Shown one piece after another: positions 44,677-54,593 of a stretch of DNA of 64,000 nucleotides. Origin of the DNA: Pseudomonas sp. B21_DOA (GTDB taxonomy: Bacteria > Pseudomonadota > Gammaproteobacteria > Pseudomonadales > Pseudomonadaceae). The DNA is taken from assembly GCA_030544685.1 (NCBI GenBank), contig CP086683.1:3720001-3784000 (forward strand), read 5' to 3'. Under the pieces are notes generated by a model that saw only the letters and a program-made list of their open reading frames with translations, searched no databases and was not told the origin of the DNA. Positions within the stretch are counted from its first letter, which is position 1, and each line of letters starts with the position of its first letter. The translations under genes and the position numbers were made by a program.

Positions 44677-45977
44677 GGGCGTTGCTCCCGGAAAGTGGTG
44701 CGCATAGGCCGAGGTTTAACGACTGGAAGCGGCTGAGTACGGGTGACGAGGTGATGGCGGAAGGTCAGGCTGAGCACGCAGAAAATCAGAAACTCGCCCG
44801 AGCGATAGTTGGGGATCACGTAGGCGACGTAATTGGTCACCACAAACAGGCCGATGACCACCAGCGCACACGCCTGATAGCGCGCCGACTGATCTGCAGT
44901 GATTGCCCGGTAGCGCTTGCTCAGGGTCTGGGCAAACATCAGCAACAGCGCGATCAACTGAATCAAGCCGCCATTGAGCAGGGTTTCGACGTAGCCGCTG
45001 TGCGCATTGCCGATGTAGCCCCAGCGCGTAATGAACGCATCGGCATCGGCACTGGCCCAGAACGCACCGAAGCCATAGCCCTTGAGAAATTGCGCATCGA
45101 TCAGCGGCTGCAACAGCTCCCAGATCAGCGTGCGGTCGGTCAGTGACGGGTCACGGCCCACCAGTTCCAGCAGCATCGCGTAGTTGGCGTAGAGCACGCC
45201 ACACAGGAGGAAGAACACCAGCGTCGCCGCCATGAACGCCAACAGTGAGCGGTTGATGCGCAAGCGGATCAGGGTGATGAAGTACGCGTAACTGGCGGTT
45301 CCGGCGACGATCAAGGCAATCGCCGTGGCCGACTGCGCCAGGCCGATGGCGATCAGCGCGAACAGGCCGTAGAGCATGGCCATTGGGTTGCGCTGGCGGA
45401 TCATCGGCAGCAGCAACAGGATCGCAATGGCGTTAAGGCGTGCGCCGGCATTCTTTTCCGCAAACACCCCGCGAAACGCACCATCGCGAATGCCTCCGGA
45501 AATGAAGGCGATGTCGGGGCGAATCAGGGCGAAGATCAACCCGACCAACGCCGCCGCGCCGATCACACAGCCGAACAGAAACGCAATGCGTTCCAGGCTG
45601 TAGCGCCAGGCAATGAAACCGGCGAAGAACACCACGCTGAGCAGCGCGGCGAAACGCTTGAGGCTGAGCATCGGCTCGCTCGACCAACTGATCGAGGCCG
45701 CCACGCAGCCGAGAAACAGCAGCAGAAACAGGTTCTGCCGGTAGAAGCTCTTGCTGAGGAAAACCTTGTGCCGAATGAAGAAAAACAGCGGCACCAGCAA
45801 GGTCAGCAAGCCGCAGACCTGATTGGCCAGATTGCCTTCCAGGTCCTGCTGGGCATCGTCCAGCGTGCTCACATTACCCAGGCGCAGAAAGAAGCCGATC
45901 ACTTGCGTATAAAACAGCACACCGAACAGGGTGAAGGCGTCGGCCAGCGTCGAATAACGCACTTGCAAACGGTTCAT
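44670..45977 (-). CDS. Wzy-type O-antigen/EPS polymerase
   Basis: A 435-residue membrane protein with about 12 helices. The large periplasmic loop reads GRDPSLTDRTLIWELLQPLI and GNAHSGYVETLLNGG, the latter the O-antigen ligase/polymerase signature (H-(S/N)-x-Y/F-(L/V)-x-x-L). The start at MNRLQVRYS (45977) is chosen because it follows the preceding stop by 1 base; the long frame to 46181 is spurious. It polymerises repeat units in the periplasm. Confidence 0.88.
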   Translation of the reverse strand: MNRLQVRYSTLADAFTLFGVLFYTQVIGFFLRLGNVSTLDDAQQDLEGNLANQVCGLLTLLVPLFFFIRHKVFLSKSFYRQNLFLLLFLGCVAASISWSSEPMLSLKRFAALLSVVFFAGFIAWRYSLERIAFLFGCVIGAAALVGLIFALIRPDIAFISGGIRDGAFRGVFAEKNAGARLNAIAILLLLPMIRQRNPMAMLYGLFALIAIGLAQSATAIALIVAGTASYAYFITLIRLRINRSLLAFMAATLVFFLLCGVLYANYAMLLELVGRDPSLTDRTLIWELLQPLIDAQFLKGYGFGAFWASADADAFITRWGYIGNAHSGYVETLLNGGLIQLIALLLMFAQTLSKRYRAITADQSARYQACALVVIGLFVVTNYVAYVIPNYRSGEFLIFCVLSLTFRHHLVTRTQPLPVVKPRPMRTTFREQRPC

Positions 45978-45978
45978 C

Positions 45979-47083
45979 TCAGCGCCTCCCGAGCAACGCC
46001 TTGAGGTAGGTCTGCACCGCGCGAGCATTGACAAAGCGCGAGGCCGCCTCGATGCGCCGCTGGCGATGCGCGGCTCGCGGCGTGGCCAATTGTTGGCTGA
46101 TGGCGGCGGCGAGCGCGGCGGGGTCGTCGACCTCAACCAAGGGCGCAACGGCGCCATCGGCGAGAATTTCCTGCGGGCCATACGGGCAGCGTGTCGCTAC
46201 CACCGGCGTGCCGGTCGACAGGGCTTCGACCAGGGCGTTGGGGCTGCCTTCGAAACGCGACGACAAGACGAAACAATCGGCCCGAGCGATTTCGGCGATG
46301 GGGTCGCTGGCGTACCCGGGCAGATCGCAACGCCCTGCAACGCCGAGCGCTGTCGCCTGGGCAAGCAGTTCGCCGCGCAAGGCGCCTTCGCCGAAGATGA
46401 TCAGCCGCGCATCGCGTTGCGGCAGGCGGGCGAAGGCGTCGATCAGAGTGTCGAAGCCTTTTGCTGCGCCAGGCGACCCACGGCGACGATCACCGGGGTG
46501 ATTTTGTCCTTCAGCCAGGGATGGCTGGGCGCGGCGGCTGGTTTGTCGCGAAAATCGTTGTCGAGCACTGGGTTGTCGGCGGTGGTCACGTCGCGCGGTC
46601 GGGCGATGGTGGTGTCGACCAGATCCTCGGCGACACCTCGCGACACGCAGATCACCGGGTTTGGAATCAGCCGGTACAGCCACGGCGCCAGCCAGTAGGC
46701 GAGCTTCACCGACAGGGCCGGGTTGACGTGCTTGTCTCGCGAAAAGGCATTGCGCTCGCTGACATGCAGGCGCGCCAGGGTACCGGACAGTGCGGCGGCG
46801 GCAATCGCCACGACGTTGACGTGAGTGAGCACCGCCAGTTGCGCGTCGTAGCGGTTGCTGCGCAAAAGCGCATCAAAGCGGGCACGGCAGCGGCGCTGCG
46901 CGGGCTGTCGAGCAGCACTTGCCTGACCCGTGGGTCGAGCGCCGGTTGATTGATGCCGGCACCGGTGAGCATCAGCAGCGTCACTTCGTTGCCGGCCTCA
47001 ACCAAGGCACCGGCGAGGCGCACCATCATTTTCTCCGCGCCACCGGCGCCGAGGTCCTGGAGGATGATCAGCAGCTTTTTCAT
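45979..47083 (-). CDS. GT4-family glycosyltransferase, two frameshifts
   Basis: A 368-residue GT-B transferase after repair. As sequenced it falls into three frames: MKKLLIILQDLGAGGAEKMM to about 46878, then RSNRYDAQLAVLTHVNV to about 46460, then GFDTLIDAFARLPQRDARLI to the stop. One T is missing on the coding strand at 46875-46877 and one A at 46459-46462. Donor-site motif EGSPNALVEALSTGTPVVAT has the two conserved Glu of GT4. The ATG overlaps the preceding stop (ATGA). Confidence 0.88.
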
Positions 47084-48173
47084 CGGTTCCACACCTGGTA
47101 ATAAGCCTGGGCGGCGTATTGGCTGGTATAGGGCAGGATCGCTTCGCTGACTGAACGGCGCGCCGGGGAGGCAGGTTCGCGGTTGGCCAGACTGTCGAGC
47201 ATTGCCTCGGCCAGTGCCGGAATATCATTCACGCTGACCAAACGGCCGAGGCGTCCATCATCGAGCAACTCGCGCGGTCCGCTGCCGCAATCAGTGGAAA
47301 TCACTGCCGTGCCCAACGCCAACGCCTCGACCAGCACCGTCGGCAAGCCTTCGTGCAATGAGCTGAGCACCAACAGCTGCGCATGGCGGATCAACGGATA
47401 GGGATTGCGCAGATGCCCGGTGAAATGCACCAAGCGTTCGATGCCCAGCCGTTGCGCCTGCGCCTCAAGCTCTTTGCGCAACGGGCCGTCGCCGGCAATC
47501 ACCAGATACGGCAGCGGGCGTTGTTGTGCCGCCAGCGCATAGGCTGCGAGCAGCAGATCGAAGCCCTTGGTTTGCACCAGTCGGCCGATCCCCAGCCAGT
47601 AGTGATGGGGCACGCCACCGGGCAGCGGCGCTTGTGCCGCGTGCATCAACTGCTCGCTGATTACCGCGTTCGGGCAATAACGGATGCGCGGTCGCCCCCA
47701 CGGCATCAACCCGGCAAGCGACTGGCGCAAACCGTGGGACACCGCGACCACCTTGCCGCTGCCGCACAGGTACAAGGCGTACAACAGCCGCAGGCTGGCG
47801 CGCCCGGTGTTCTGCTCGGCGCAATCCAGTGCGGCATGGCGGGTGTAAATGACTTTGCAGGGACTGCCCAAGGTGGCGAACCAGGTGCACAGATTGGCCT
47901 GCTCCTTGGCGCCGATCAGGTGCGTTACGCCTTCGCGGCGAATCAGCCGGCGCAGCAGCACGATCGACTTCAGCCAGCCCGCCAGCCCGCTGCCACCACC
48001 GGCCATGCTCGGCGCGCCGTCGACGTTGGGCGAGTCGCCGTTCATGACGAAAAACTCACCCGTCGACCGTCCGCCAGAAACTGCTCGGCGAGGCGTTGCT
48101 GCACGCACTCGACGCCGCCGCCAGTCTGGTAATCCTTGAGCGTGAACAGAATATGCATCGGCACAATCCTCAT
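47080..48173 (-). CDS. GT4-family glycosyltransferase, frameshifted near N terminus
   Basis: A 364-residue GT-B transferase after repair. The true start is [20 protein letters not shown] at 48173, coupled by ATGA to the GT26 gene. The frame is lost in the run at 48050-48054 (one T short on the coding strand) and resumes FFVMNGDSPNVDG. Donor-site motifs: GIGRLVQTKGFDLLLAAYAL and EGLPTVLVEALALGTAVIS. Acts on the lipid-linked repeat in the cytoplasm. Confidence 0.88.
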
Positions 48174-48877
48174 GGGGCAGTGACATTGATTGCCACTTGC
48201 TGGCGCAGAATCAATTCGGTCAGGCGCAGGGCGTTGCTCGGGTAGTCGAGCAGATAACGCTTGATCGTGTGCGGCTCGCGGTACATGCGGTAGAAGGCGC
48301 GCAGGTGCAGGCGATTGATGGCGGCGGGGTAGTAACGTTCGCTGGCATTGGCCTCCTGACGAATGAAACCGCCGCAGGTAAACGCCACGCCGCTGAAACC
48401 GCCGCGCAGTGCTTCTAGGACAAAGCGTTCCTGCAGACCGGCGCCAAGGCCGACCAGCAACACGTTGCTCCGTTGTCGGCGAATGTCAGCTTGAATTGCT
48501 GCACCTTGTTCGGCGTCGAAATAACCGTTGTGCGCGCCGACCAGTTGCAGGCGCGGATACTGCATACCGAGTTTTTCCACGAAGCGATCAAGCTCTGCCT
48601 GCTTCGCACCGACCACATAGACGCGCTTGCCTCGCTGCTCGGACTCGCGCAACACCGGGTCGGCAATCGAGGTGAAATCGAAACTGACCCGCTGCACCGC
48701 GCGCCCGGTGATGCGCGACATGAACCCGGACATCAGCATGCCGTCGCAGAAATACGCCAGCGACGGCGGCGGCTGGCGAATGAAACTGCCGATCGAGGCG
48801 AAGTTGAGAAAGGAGAACGCCCGGTTCGAGTCCAGCAGGGCCGGCGAATAACGGTCCAGCAGCTCGAGGCGGATCAT
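48170..48877 (-). CDS. WecG/TagA/CpsF-family (GT26) glycosyltransferase
   Basis: A 235-residue GT26 enzyme. Motifs: [38 protein letters not shown], then [18 protein letters not shown] and the C-terminal [22 protein letters not shown]26 proteins add the second sugar (often ManNAc or similar) to undecaprenyl-linked primers. The start at [11 protein letters not shown] (48877) overlaps the ugd stop; a 57-residue upstream extension is inside ugd. Confidence 0.9.
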   Translation of the reverse strand: MIRLELLDRYSPALLDSNRAFSFLNFASIGSFIRQPPPSLAYFCDGMLMSGFMSRITGRAVQRVSFDFTSIADPVLRESEQRGKRVYVVGAKQAELDRFVEKLGMQYPRLQLVGAHNGYFDAEQGAAIQADIRRQRSNVLLVGLGAGLQERFVLEALRGGFSGVAFTCGGFIRQEANASERYYPAAINRLHLRAFYRMYREPHTIKRYLLDYPSNALRLTELILRQQVAINVTAP

Positions 48878-50232
48878 GACGCGAGATCCTGTGCTTCGGC
48901 GGCGCTGGTCGGTCGGCCGACACTGATGTAGGTGAAGCCGCGTGCGCTGAGGCGTTGCGGATCGAACAGGTTGCGCCCGTCGAAAATCAGCGGATTTTTC
49001 AGCTGACGGGCGAGCAGTTCGAAGTCCGGCGCGCGAAACGATTGCCACTCGGTGACAATCACCAACGCCTCGGCATTTTTCAGCGCCGCCTCTTTGGTGC
49101 CCGCCAGCGTGAGGTCATCGCGCGGGCCGTAAAGCTGCTGCGCCTGCTCCATGGCTTTCGGGTCGAACGCCTGCACATTGGCGCCGGCACGCCACAACGC
49201 TTCCATCAGCACGCGGCTGGGGGCTTCACGCATGTCGTCGGTGTTGGGCTTGAAGCTCAGGCCCCACAGCGCAAAGGTTTTGCCTTCCAGCGCGCCGTTG
49301 AAGTGCTCGGCGATCTTGTGGAACAGCGTGCTTTTCTGCTCGTTGTTGCGCGACTCCACCGCGCGGAGCAGGCGCGCATCGATGTCGACGCCGTGGGCGG
49401 CATGGATCAGCGCTCGCACGTCCTTGGGAAAACACGAGCCGCCATAACCGATGCCGGGGTAGATGAACTGGTAGCCGATGCGCGGATCCGAGCCGATGCC
49501 GTGGCGGACCATTTCGATGTCGGCGCCGAGTTTTTCGGCGAGCCCGGCCATCTCGTTCATGAAACTGATCTTCGTCGCCAGCATGCAATTGGCCGCGTAC
49601 TTGGTCAGCTCGGCGCTGCGCACGTCCATGACGATGATCTTTTCGCGGTTGCGATTGAACGGTTCGTACAGCTCGCGCATCAGCGCTTCGGCGCGCGGGC
49701 TGTCGGTGCCGATGATGATCCGGTCGGGGCGCATGCAGTCGTCGACCGCGCAGCCTTCCTTGAGGAATTCCGGGTTGGAAACCACATCGAAGGTCAGTGC
49801 ACCACGGCCGCTGTCGCCGAGGATGGCGCTGATGCATTCGCGCACCCGGTCCGCTGTGCCCACCGGCACCGTGGATTTGTCGACGATGATCTGCTCGCCG
49901 CGCAAGTGCTCGCCGATGGTGCGAGCGACGCTGAGCACGTGTTTGAGATCCGCCGAGCCGTCCTCGTCCGGCGGCGTGCCGACGGCGATCAGCAACACGT
50001 CGCCGTGTTTTACCGCAGCGGCCAGATCACTGCCGAATTGCAGGCGACCGCTGTGATGATTGTCCCGCACCAGGCTTTTCAGACCCGGCTCGTAGATGGG
50101 CAGGCTGCCGTCATTCAAGGCTTGCACCTTGGCCGCGTCGACATCCACACACAGCACGTTGTGGCCGACCTCGGCCAGCGCGGCGCCCTGGACCAGTCCG
50201 ACATAACCGATACCGAATACACTCACATTCAT
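48874..50232 (-). CDS. ugd: UDP-glucose 6-dehydrogenase
   Basis: A 452-residue NAD-dependent enzyme that makes UDP-glucuronate. NAD motif [19 protein letters not shown] at the N terminus; [14 protein letters not shown] and the nucleophile Cys in [11 protein letters not shown] near 261; C-terminal UDP-binding region [10 protein letters not shown]. Length and layout are normal. Its product can feed the 57-kb epimerase to UDP-galacturonate. Confidence 0.95.
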   Translation of the reverse strand: MNVSVFGIGYVGLVQGAALAEVGHNVLCVDVDAAKVQALNDGSLPIYEPGLKSLVRDNHHSGRLQFGSDLAAAVKHGDVLLIAVGTPPDEDGSADLKHVLSVARTIGEHLRGEQIIVDKSTVPVGTADRVRECISAILGDSGRGALTFDVVSNPEFLKEGCAVDDCMRPDRIIIGTDSPRAEALMRELYEPFNRNREKIIVMDVRSAELTKYAANCMLATKISFMNEMAGLAEKLGADIEMVRHGIGSDPRIGYQFIYPGIGYGGSCFPKDVRALIHAAHGVDIDARLLRAVESRNNEQKSTLFHKIAEHFNGALEGKTFALWGLSFKPNTDDMREAPSRVLMEALWRAGANVQAFDPKAMEQAQQLYGPRDDLTLAGTKEAALKNAEALVIVTEWQSFRAPDFELLARQLKNPLIFDGRNLFDPQRLSARGFTYISVGRPTSAAEAQDLAS

Positions 50233-50278
50233 GGGAAAACCTCATGCGTGGCGGGGTGGGCCAGAGCGCTGGCCGCTG

Positions 50279-51670
50279 TCAGTAGATGTTTTTCGAGAAC
50301 AGGGTGAAGGGCGTCTTCAGCAGGATCTTGATGTCCAGCCACAGCGACCATTGATTGATGTAATTGAGGTCCTGGGCGACCCGGCGCTGCATCTTTTCCA
50401 CGGTCTCGGTTTCGCCGCGATGCCCGGTGATCTGCGCCAGCCCGGTGATGCCAGGCTTGAGCCGATGCCGCGCCATGTAGGCGCGCACCTTGCCGGTGTA
50501 ATAGATGTTGTGCGTGACCGCGTGCGGACGCGGGCCGACCAGCGCCATGTGGCCGAACAGCACGTTGAACAGTTGCGGCAACTCATCGATGGAGCTGCGC
50601 CGCAGAAAGCGTCCCAGCGGTGTGACGCGGTCGTCGTCGCGGGTGGCCTGGCGCACTTGCTGATCGTCGTGCACGCGCATCGAGCGGAATTTCCATACTC
50701 GGATCACTTCGCCGTCGCAGCCATGGCGGTTCTGCTTGAACAGCACCGGCCCCGGCGACGTCAGCTTGACCGCGATGGCGACGCCGAGCAGCAGCGGGCT
50801 GAGCAGAATCAGCGCTACCGCGGCGACGCTGCGTTCGAACAGGTCCTTGCAGAACAGGCTGCCGGGGTGCGAGGTGAGCAGGCTTTCGTTGAGATAAATC
50901 GCCGGCATCCGCTCGATCTCGGAGATCGAATGATTGAGCAGGACCATGCTGCCCAGATCCGGAATCCACACCACGTCGACGTTCATGTCGAGCAGGTTGA
51001 TGTACAACGCTTCGATGGTCGCTGCCTCTGCCATCGGTAGCACGATGTACACGCGCCGCGCCTGCAGGCGGGTGATGATTTCGCGGATGTTCTCGACCTC
51101 ACCGAGCAGCGGCAGGATGCTCGGCGCCGGGCCGCTGTCGGCTTTCGCCGCGACAAAACCGAGCAGCAGCGCACGATCCGGGTCGAGCAGTTTGCGCGCC
51201 AGTTCATGGGCGGTCGGGCAGGTGCCGATGATCACCGCGCGGCGCTCGTTGCTGATCATCTTGGTGTAGAGGCGCACGAACAGGTGCAGCGGCAGAAACG
51301 TCGCCGCCTGGGCGAGAAAACCGACCACGGCCCAGACAATCACCACCTGGCGGGAGAACAACGCGCTGGTCTGGGTGACGAAGGCGATGCTCATCAGCAG
51401 GCCGAGCAGAATCAGCCAGCCGGCCAGCAACCGCCCCAGTCCGACCAGCAGGCCATGGCGCTTGTGGTAGACCTGCACCAGGCCGTAAACCGGCATCGAA
51501 CCGAGCACCGTGAGGATGATCAGCAGCCGATATTCACTGGGCAACTCGCCGATGCGCCAGTGCACCAGCACGATCAGCAACAGGTTGACCAAAGTCATTG
51601 CGCACAACCATTGCACCCAGAAGGTGAGGCCGCGACGGTGTGCCATTTGCGCGGAATATTGCGAGGTCAT
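50279..51670 (-). CDS. Undecaprenyl-phosphate hexose-1-P transferase (WcaJ-like)
   Basis: A 463-residue initiating polyisoprenyl-phosphate hexose-phosphate transferase. Four N-terminal helices and a CoA-binding-like domain (PF13727 type) are followed by the catalytic domain (about 270-463): KDLFERSVAAVALILLSPLL, SPGPVLFKQNRHGCDG and the VGPRPHAV motif. It loads the first sugar, usually glucose, onto undecaprenyl phosphate and so starts the repeat unit. Confidence 0.92.
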   Translation of the reverse strand: MTSQYSAQMAHRRGLTFWVQWLCAMTLVNLLLIVLVHWRIGELPSEYRLLIILTVLGSMPVYGLVQVYHKRHGLLVGLGRLLAGWLILLGLLMSIAFVTQTSALFSRQVVIVWAVVGFLAQAATFLPLHLFVRLYTKMISNERRAVIIGTCPTAHELARKLLDPDRALLLGFVAAKADSGPAPSILPLLGEVENIREIITRLQARRVYIVLPMAEAATIEALYINLLDMNVDVVWIPDLGSMVLLNHSISEIERMPAIYLNESLLTSHPGSLFCKDLFERSVAAVALILLSPLLLGVAIAVKLTSPGPVLFKQNRHGCDGEVIRVWKFRSMRVHDDQQVRQATRDDDRVTPLGRFLRRSSIDELPQLFNVLFGHMALVGPRPHAVTHNIYYTGKVRAYMARHRLKPGITGLAQITGHRGETETVEKMQRRVAQDLNYINQWSLWLDIKILLKTPFTLFSKNIY

Positions 51671-51736
51671 CGGCGCGATCTCCGATTCGTCGAGCAGGGA
51701 AGGATTTGCTGTTGCCGGGCGGCACGGCCCGGAGGA

Positions 51737-54046
51737 TCAGCGCGGGGCGAAGTCGTAGTCGTAGAAGGAACGGGAATGGCCATGGCCGTACTTGCGCGCC
51801 TTGCGCAGATCGACCTGATTGAGCACCACGCCGAACACCGGCGCTTGGCTCTGCTGCAACACGGCAATGCTCTTGCGCACCTGGCCGACCGGCGTGCTCT
51901 GCGCCTTGACCACGTAGATCACCGCATCGGAATGCTGCGCCAGCAACAGTGCGTCGCTGACGATTTCTGCCGGCGGCGAATCGATGATGATGTGCCGGTA
52001 GCGCGACTTGAGAATCTGCAACAGCCGGCCGAGGCGTGGAGAGCTGAGCAAATCCTGAGCGGGCGCCACGGCGTTGCTCGAACTGCTCGAGGCTTTCAAA
52101 CGCGGCGCCTCGAACGGGTCCAGCGCCGATGGCGACAGGCAGCCGGCTGGGAGCATGTCGAGATTGCCCACGCTGCGGATGCAGTCTTCCAGCCGCGCTG
52201 TACCGGCCATGAGGTTGGCGAGGCCGGGGCTCTGGGGCGGGAAATCGAAGTTCAGCGACAGTGTCGGCTGACGCATGTCGGCATCAATCAGCAGCACCCG
52301 TTCCAGCGGCGCCAGCGATGAAGCGAGGTTGTTGGCGATGGTGCTTTTGCCTTCACCGGACACCGAAGACGTGACCAGCACCACCTGCGCCGGGCGTTCG
52401 TTGTTTTGCAGCATCAGCCAGGTGCGCAGGTTACGGATGGTTTCGCAGAAGCGCGGGTGGTCGTTGTCCTCGAACAGCCGCGCCAACTGCCGCCGGCTCT
52501 TTTTCATCACCAGCGGCACGACGCTGAGCAGCGGCACATTGAGCAGGCTCTCGACGGTGTCGTCGGTCTTGAAGGTGTTGCTCAGGGTATCGAAGAGGAA
52601 GGCAAGGGCGACGCCGACGACCGTAGCCACCAGCGCAACAATTGCGAGAATCAGGTTCTTGCGCGGTTTGCTCGCTTCCAGCGGCGCGATCGCCGGGTCG
52701 ACGATGCGCGCCTTGGCTGAGTCCATGTCCGAGGTGGCAGCGGTTTCCTTGAGGCGGGTGACGAAGGTTTCGTACAGCGCCCGGGTGCTGTCGACTTCAC
52801 GCTGGAATTCGCGCAGCTGGAATTCCTTGCGTGAAATGTCCTGAATCTGCGCCTTGTTGCTGTTGAAGGATTTGCGCAACGCGTCTTCGCTGGCCACTGC
52901 CAGTTGATACTGGCGCTCGATTCCGGCGACCACTTGCTGCACTTGCAGACGCAGACTGTTGGCGGCGGTGCGCTGTTCGGAACGGGCGGATATCAGCGCC
53001 GGGTGTTTCGGCCCGTAGCGGCCCGACAACTCTTCGACTTTGGCCTGAGCCTTGGCCAGATCAGCCTGGAATTGCTGGATCAGCGGATTGCTCAGCACTG
53101 CCGGCACGCTGGACAAACGACTGATGTCGCCATTGCTCAGGGATTGCGCCTGACGGAACTGGCTCTCCGCTTCGGCGCGATCGCGGCGCGCGTCGATCAT
53201 GCGGTTGCCGGTCATTTGCAACTCGTTGGCACTGATGGTGGCGACGCCGTCGACGTCAACCAGACCCTGTTCTTCGCGGTAGGCCTGCAACTTGTTTTCG
53301 GCTATGCGAAGGTTGTCGCGCAGTTCGACCAGGCGGGTGTTCATCCAACTGGTGTTGTTTTGCGAAGACTTCAGGCTGGTGTCCTGCTGGCTGTCGATAA
53401 AGCCCTGGGCGAGGGCGTTGGCCACCGCCGCAGCGAGGGTCGGGTCGGGCAGTTCGACGTCGATTTCCAGCAACTGACTTTTGCCGACAAACTTGACGCT
53501 GGTGTGCAGCATCAGGTTTTGCGTGACGTCGTTGAACACTTGTTCTTCGGTCGCTGGCGGCTTCGGCGGCGGCAGCAGATCCAGCAATGGCAGCCATTGG
53601 TCACGATTGAGGTCGGCCAGCCATTGGCGCGGGGTGAACCAGCTCTGCGCCTGCTGACGTGGATCGGTGATCGGGTTGGTAGTCAGGCCAAGTTTGCGCA
53701 CGGCGCGCTCGGCCAGCTCCCGGGATTGCAGCAGTGCTTGCTGGGTCTGCAAGTAATCAGTGGTGGTGGCGCCGCCGGATTCGGCGGCTTGCTGAAAACT
53801 CAACACCGGCGGCGTCTTGTCCTTGATCAGGAGCGTCGCACTGCCGACGTACTGTGGCGTGATAAACGACAGCGCCACCACGGCCAGCGCGCAACTGAGC
53901 AGCACCAGCCAGGCGATGTTCCACTTCGCCGACCAGATCACTCGCCACAGATGCAGCAGATCAAGGGTGTCCGACTCCTCGGCGGCTTGCGTTGGCAAGT
54001 GGCCCTGGAGCGGACGTTCGAGGTAGGTGCTTGGGCTGTTGTCCAT
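51737..54046 (-). CDS. wzc: Polysaccharide co-polymerase/tyrosine autokinase (Wzc-like)
   Basis: A 769-residue PCP-2a protein: N-terminal helix near 35-55, periplasmic coiled coil, second helix (NLILAIVALVATVVGVALAF) and cytoplasmic BY-kinase. Walker A SSVSGEGKST is near 562, Walker A' VLLIDADMRQP follows, and the C terminus ends with a Tyr cluster (RSFYDYDFAPR) for autophosphorylation. It controls chain length and, with the short OPX partner encoded 2 bases upstream, polymer export. Confidence 0.94.
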   Translation of the reverse strand: MDNSPSTYLERPLQGHLPTQAAEESDTLDLLHLWRVIWSAKWNIAWLVLLSCALAVVALSFITPQYVGSATLLIKDKTPPVLSFQQAAESGGATTTDYLQTQQALLQSRELAERAVRKLGLTTNPITDPRQQAQSWFTPRQWLADLNRDQWLPLLDLLPPPKPPATEEQVFNDVTQNLMLHTSVKFVGKSQLLEIDVELPDPTLAAAVANALAQGFIDSQQDTSLKSSQNNTSWMNTRLVELRDNLRIAENKLQAYREEQGLVDVDGVATISANELQMTGNRMIDARRDRAEAESQFRQAQSLSNGDISRLSSVPAVLSNPLIQQFQADLAKAQAKVEELSGRYGPKHPALISARSEQRTAANSLRLQVQQVVAGIERQYQLAVASEDALRKSFNSNKAQIQDISRKEFQLREFQREVDSTRALYETFVTRLKETAATSDMDSAKARIVDPAIAPLEASKPRKNLILAIVALVATVVGVALAFLFDTLSNTFKTDDTVESLLNVPLLSVVPLVMKKSRRQLARLFEDNDHPRFCETIRNLRTWLMLQNNERPAQVVLVTSSVSGEGKSTIANNLASSLAPLERVLLIDADMRQPTLSLNFDFPPQSPGLANLMAGTARLEDCIRSVGNLDMLPAGCLSPSALDPFEAPRLKASSSSSNAVAPAQDLLSSPRLGRLLQILKSRYRHIIIDSPPAEIVSDALLLAQHSDAVIYVVKAQSTPVGQVRKSIAVLQQSQAPVFGVVLNQVDLRKARKYGHGHSRSFYDYDFAPR

Positions 54047-54048
54047 GA

Positions 54049-54582
54049 TCAGAAAAAGCCTTGTGCAATGGAAATGGTGTCGCCGGGGGCGATGACGGTG
54101 GTGCGCGAGATGTTCTCGGTGACCGGCGGGCCACCGCTGCCGCGCAAGATCGTCACGCGTTTCATCGAGGCCCGTTCGGTCAGGCCGCCGCCCAGCGCGA
54201 TGGCTTTTTCCAGGGTCAGCCCGGGCTGGAACGGATAGCTGCCGGGCTTCTGCACCTCGCCGTTGATATAGAACGGGCGGTATTCGATCTGGCTAAGGCT
54301 GACTTTCGGATCGACCAGATAGCCTTGCTTGAGACCGTCGACGATCTTTTGTTCGACCTGATTGGGCGTCAGGCCCTTGGCGACGATTTCGCCGAGAAAC
54401 GGGTAGGAGAAGGTGCCAGCGTCATTCAGGCGAATCTTCTTGAAGCTCAGTTCCGGCTCGCCGAACACGATGATGCGCAAGACATCGCCAGCGGCCAGGC
54501 GGTAATTGGTGTCGGTGTCTGCCGCCTCGACCGTGGGCACTGTCCAGAGCAGCAACAACAGCAGAATCAGGCGCGTGTGCAT
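54049..54582 (-). CDS. Short OPX polysaccharide export protein
   Basis: A 177-residue Wza relative with a Sec signal peptide (ILLLLLLWTVPTVEA) but no lipobox Cys. The Poly_export domain (YRLAAGDVLRIIVFGEPELS, about 28-110) is followed by one SLBB domain (FYINGEVQKPGSYPFQPGLT). The C-terminal outer-membrane helix of full Wza is missing, as is the second SLBB. The ATG at 54582 has GGAGG 8 bases upstream; an earlier TTG is not needed. Such short OPX proteins need a separate outer-membrane pore; the adjacent beta-barrel is the obvious candidate. Confidence 0.9.
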   Translation of the reverse strand: MHTRLILLLLLLWTVPTVEAADTDTNYRLAAGDVLRIIVFGEPELSFKKIRLNDAGTFSYPFLGEIVAKGLTPNQVEQKIVDGLKQGYLVDPKVSLSQIEYRPFYINGEVQKPGSYPFQPGLTLEKAIALGGGLTERASMKRVTILRGSGGPPVTENISRTTVIAPGDTISIAQGFF

Positions 54583-54593
54583 GGCCAACCCTC

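Noticed and set aside
48955..50307. A 450-codon plus frame antisense to ugd
   Set aside because: Shadow ORF; ugd on minus has every family motif and is coupled to neighbours.
52904..54238. A 444-codon plus frame antisense to wzc and the OPX gene
   Set aside because: It crosses two clear genes and shows no family features.
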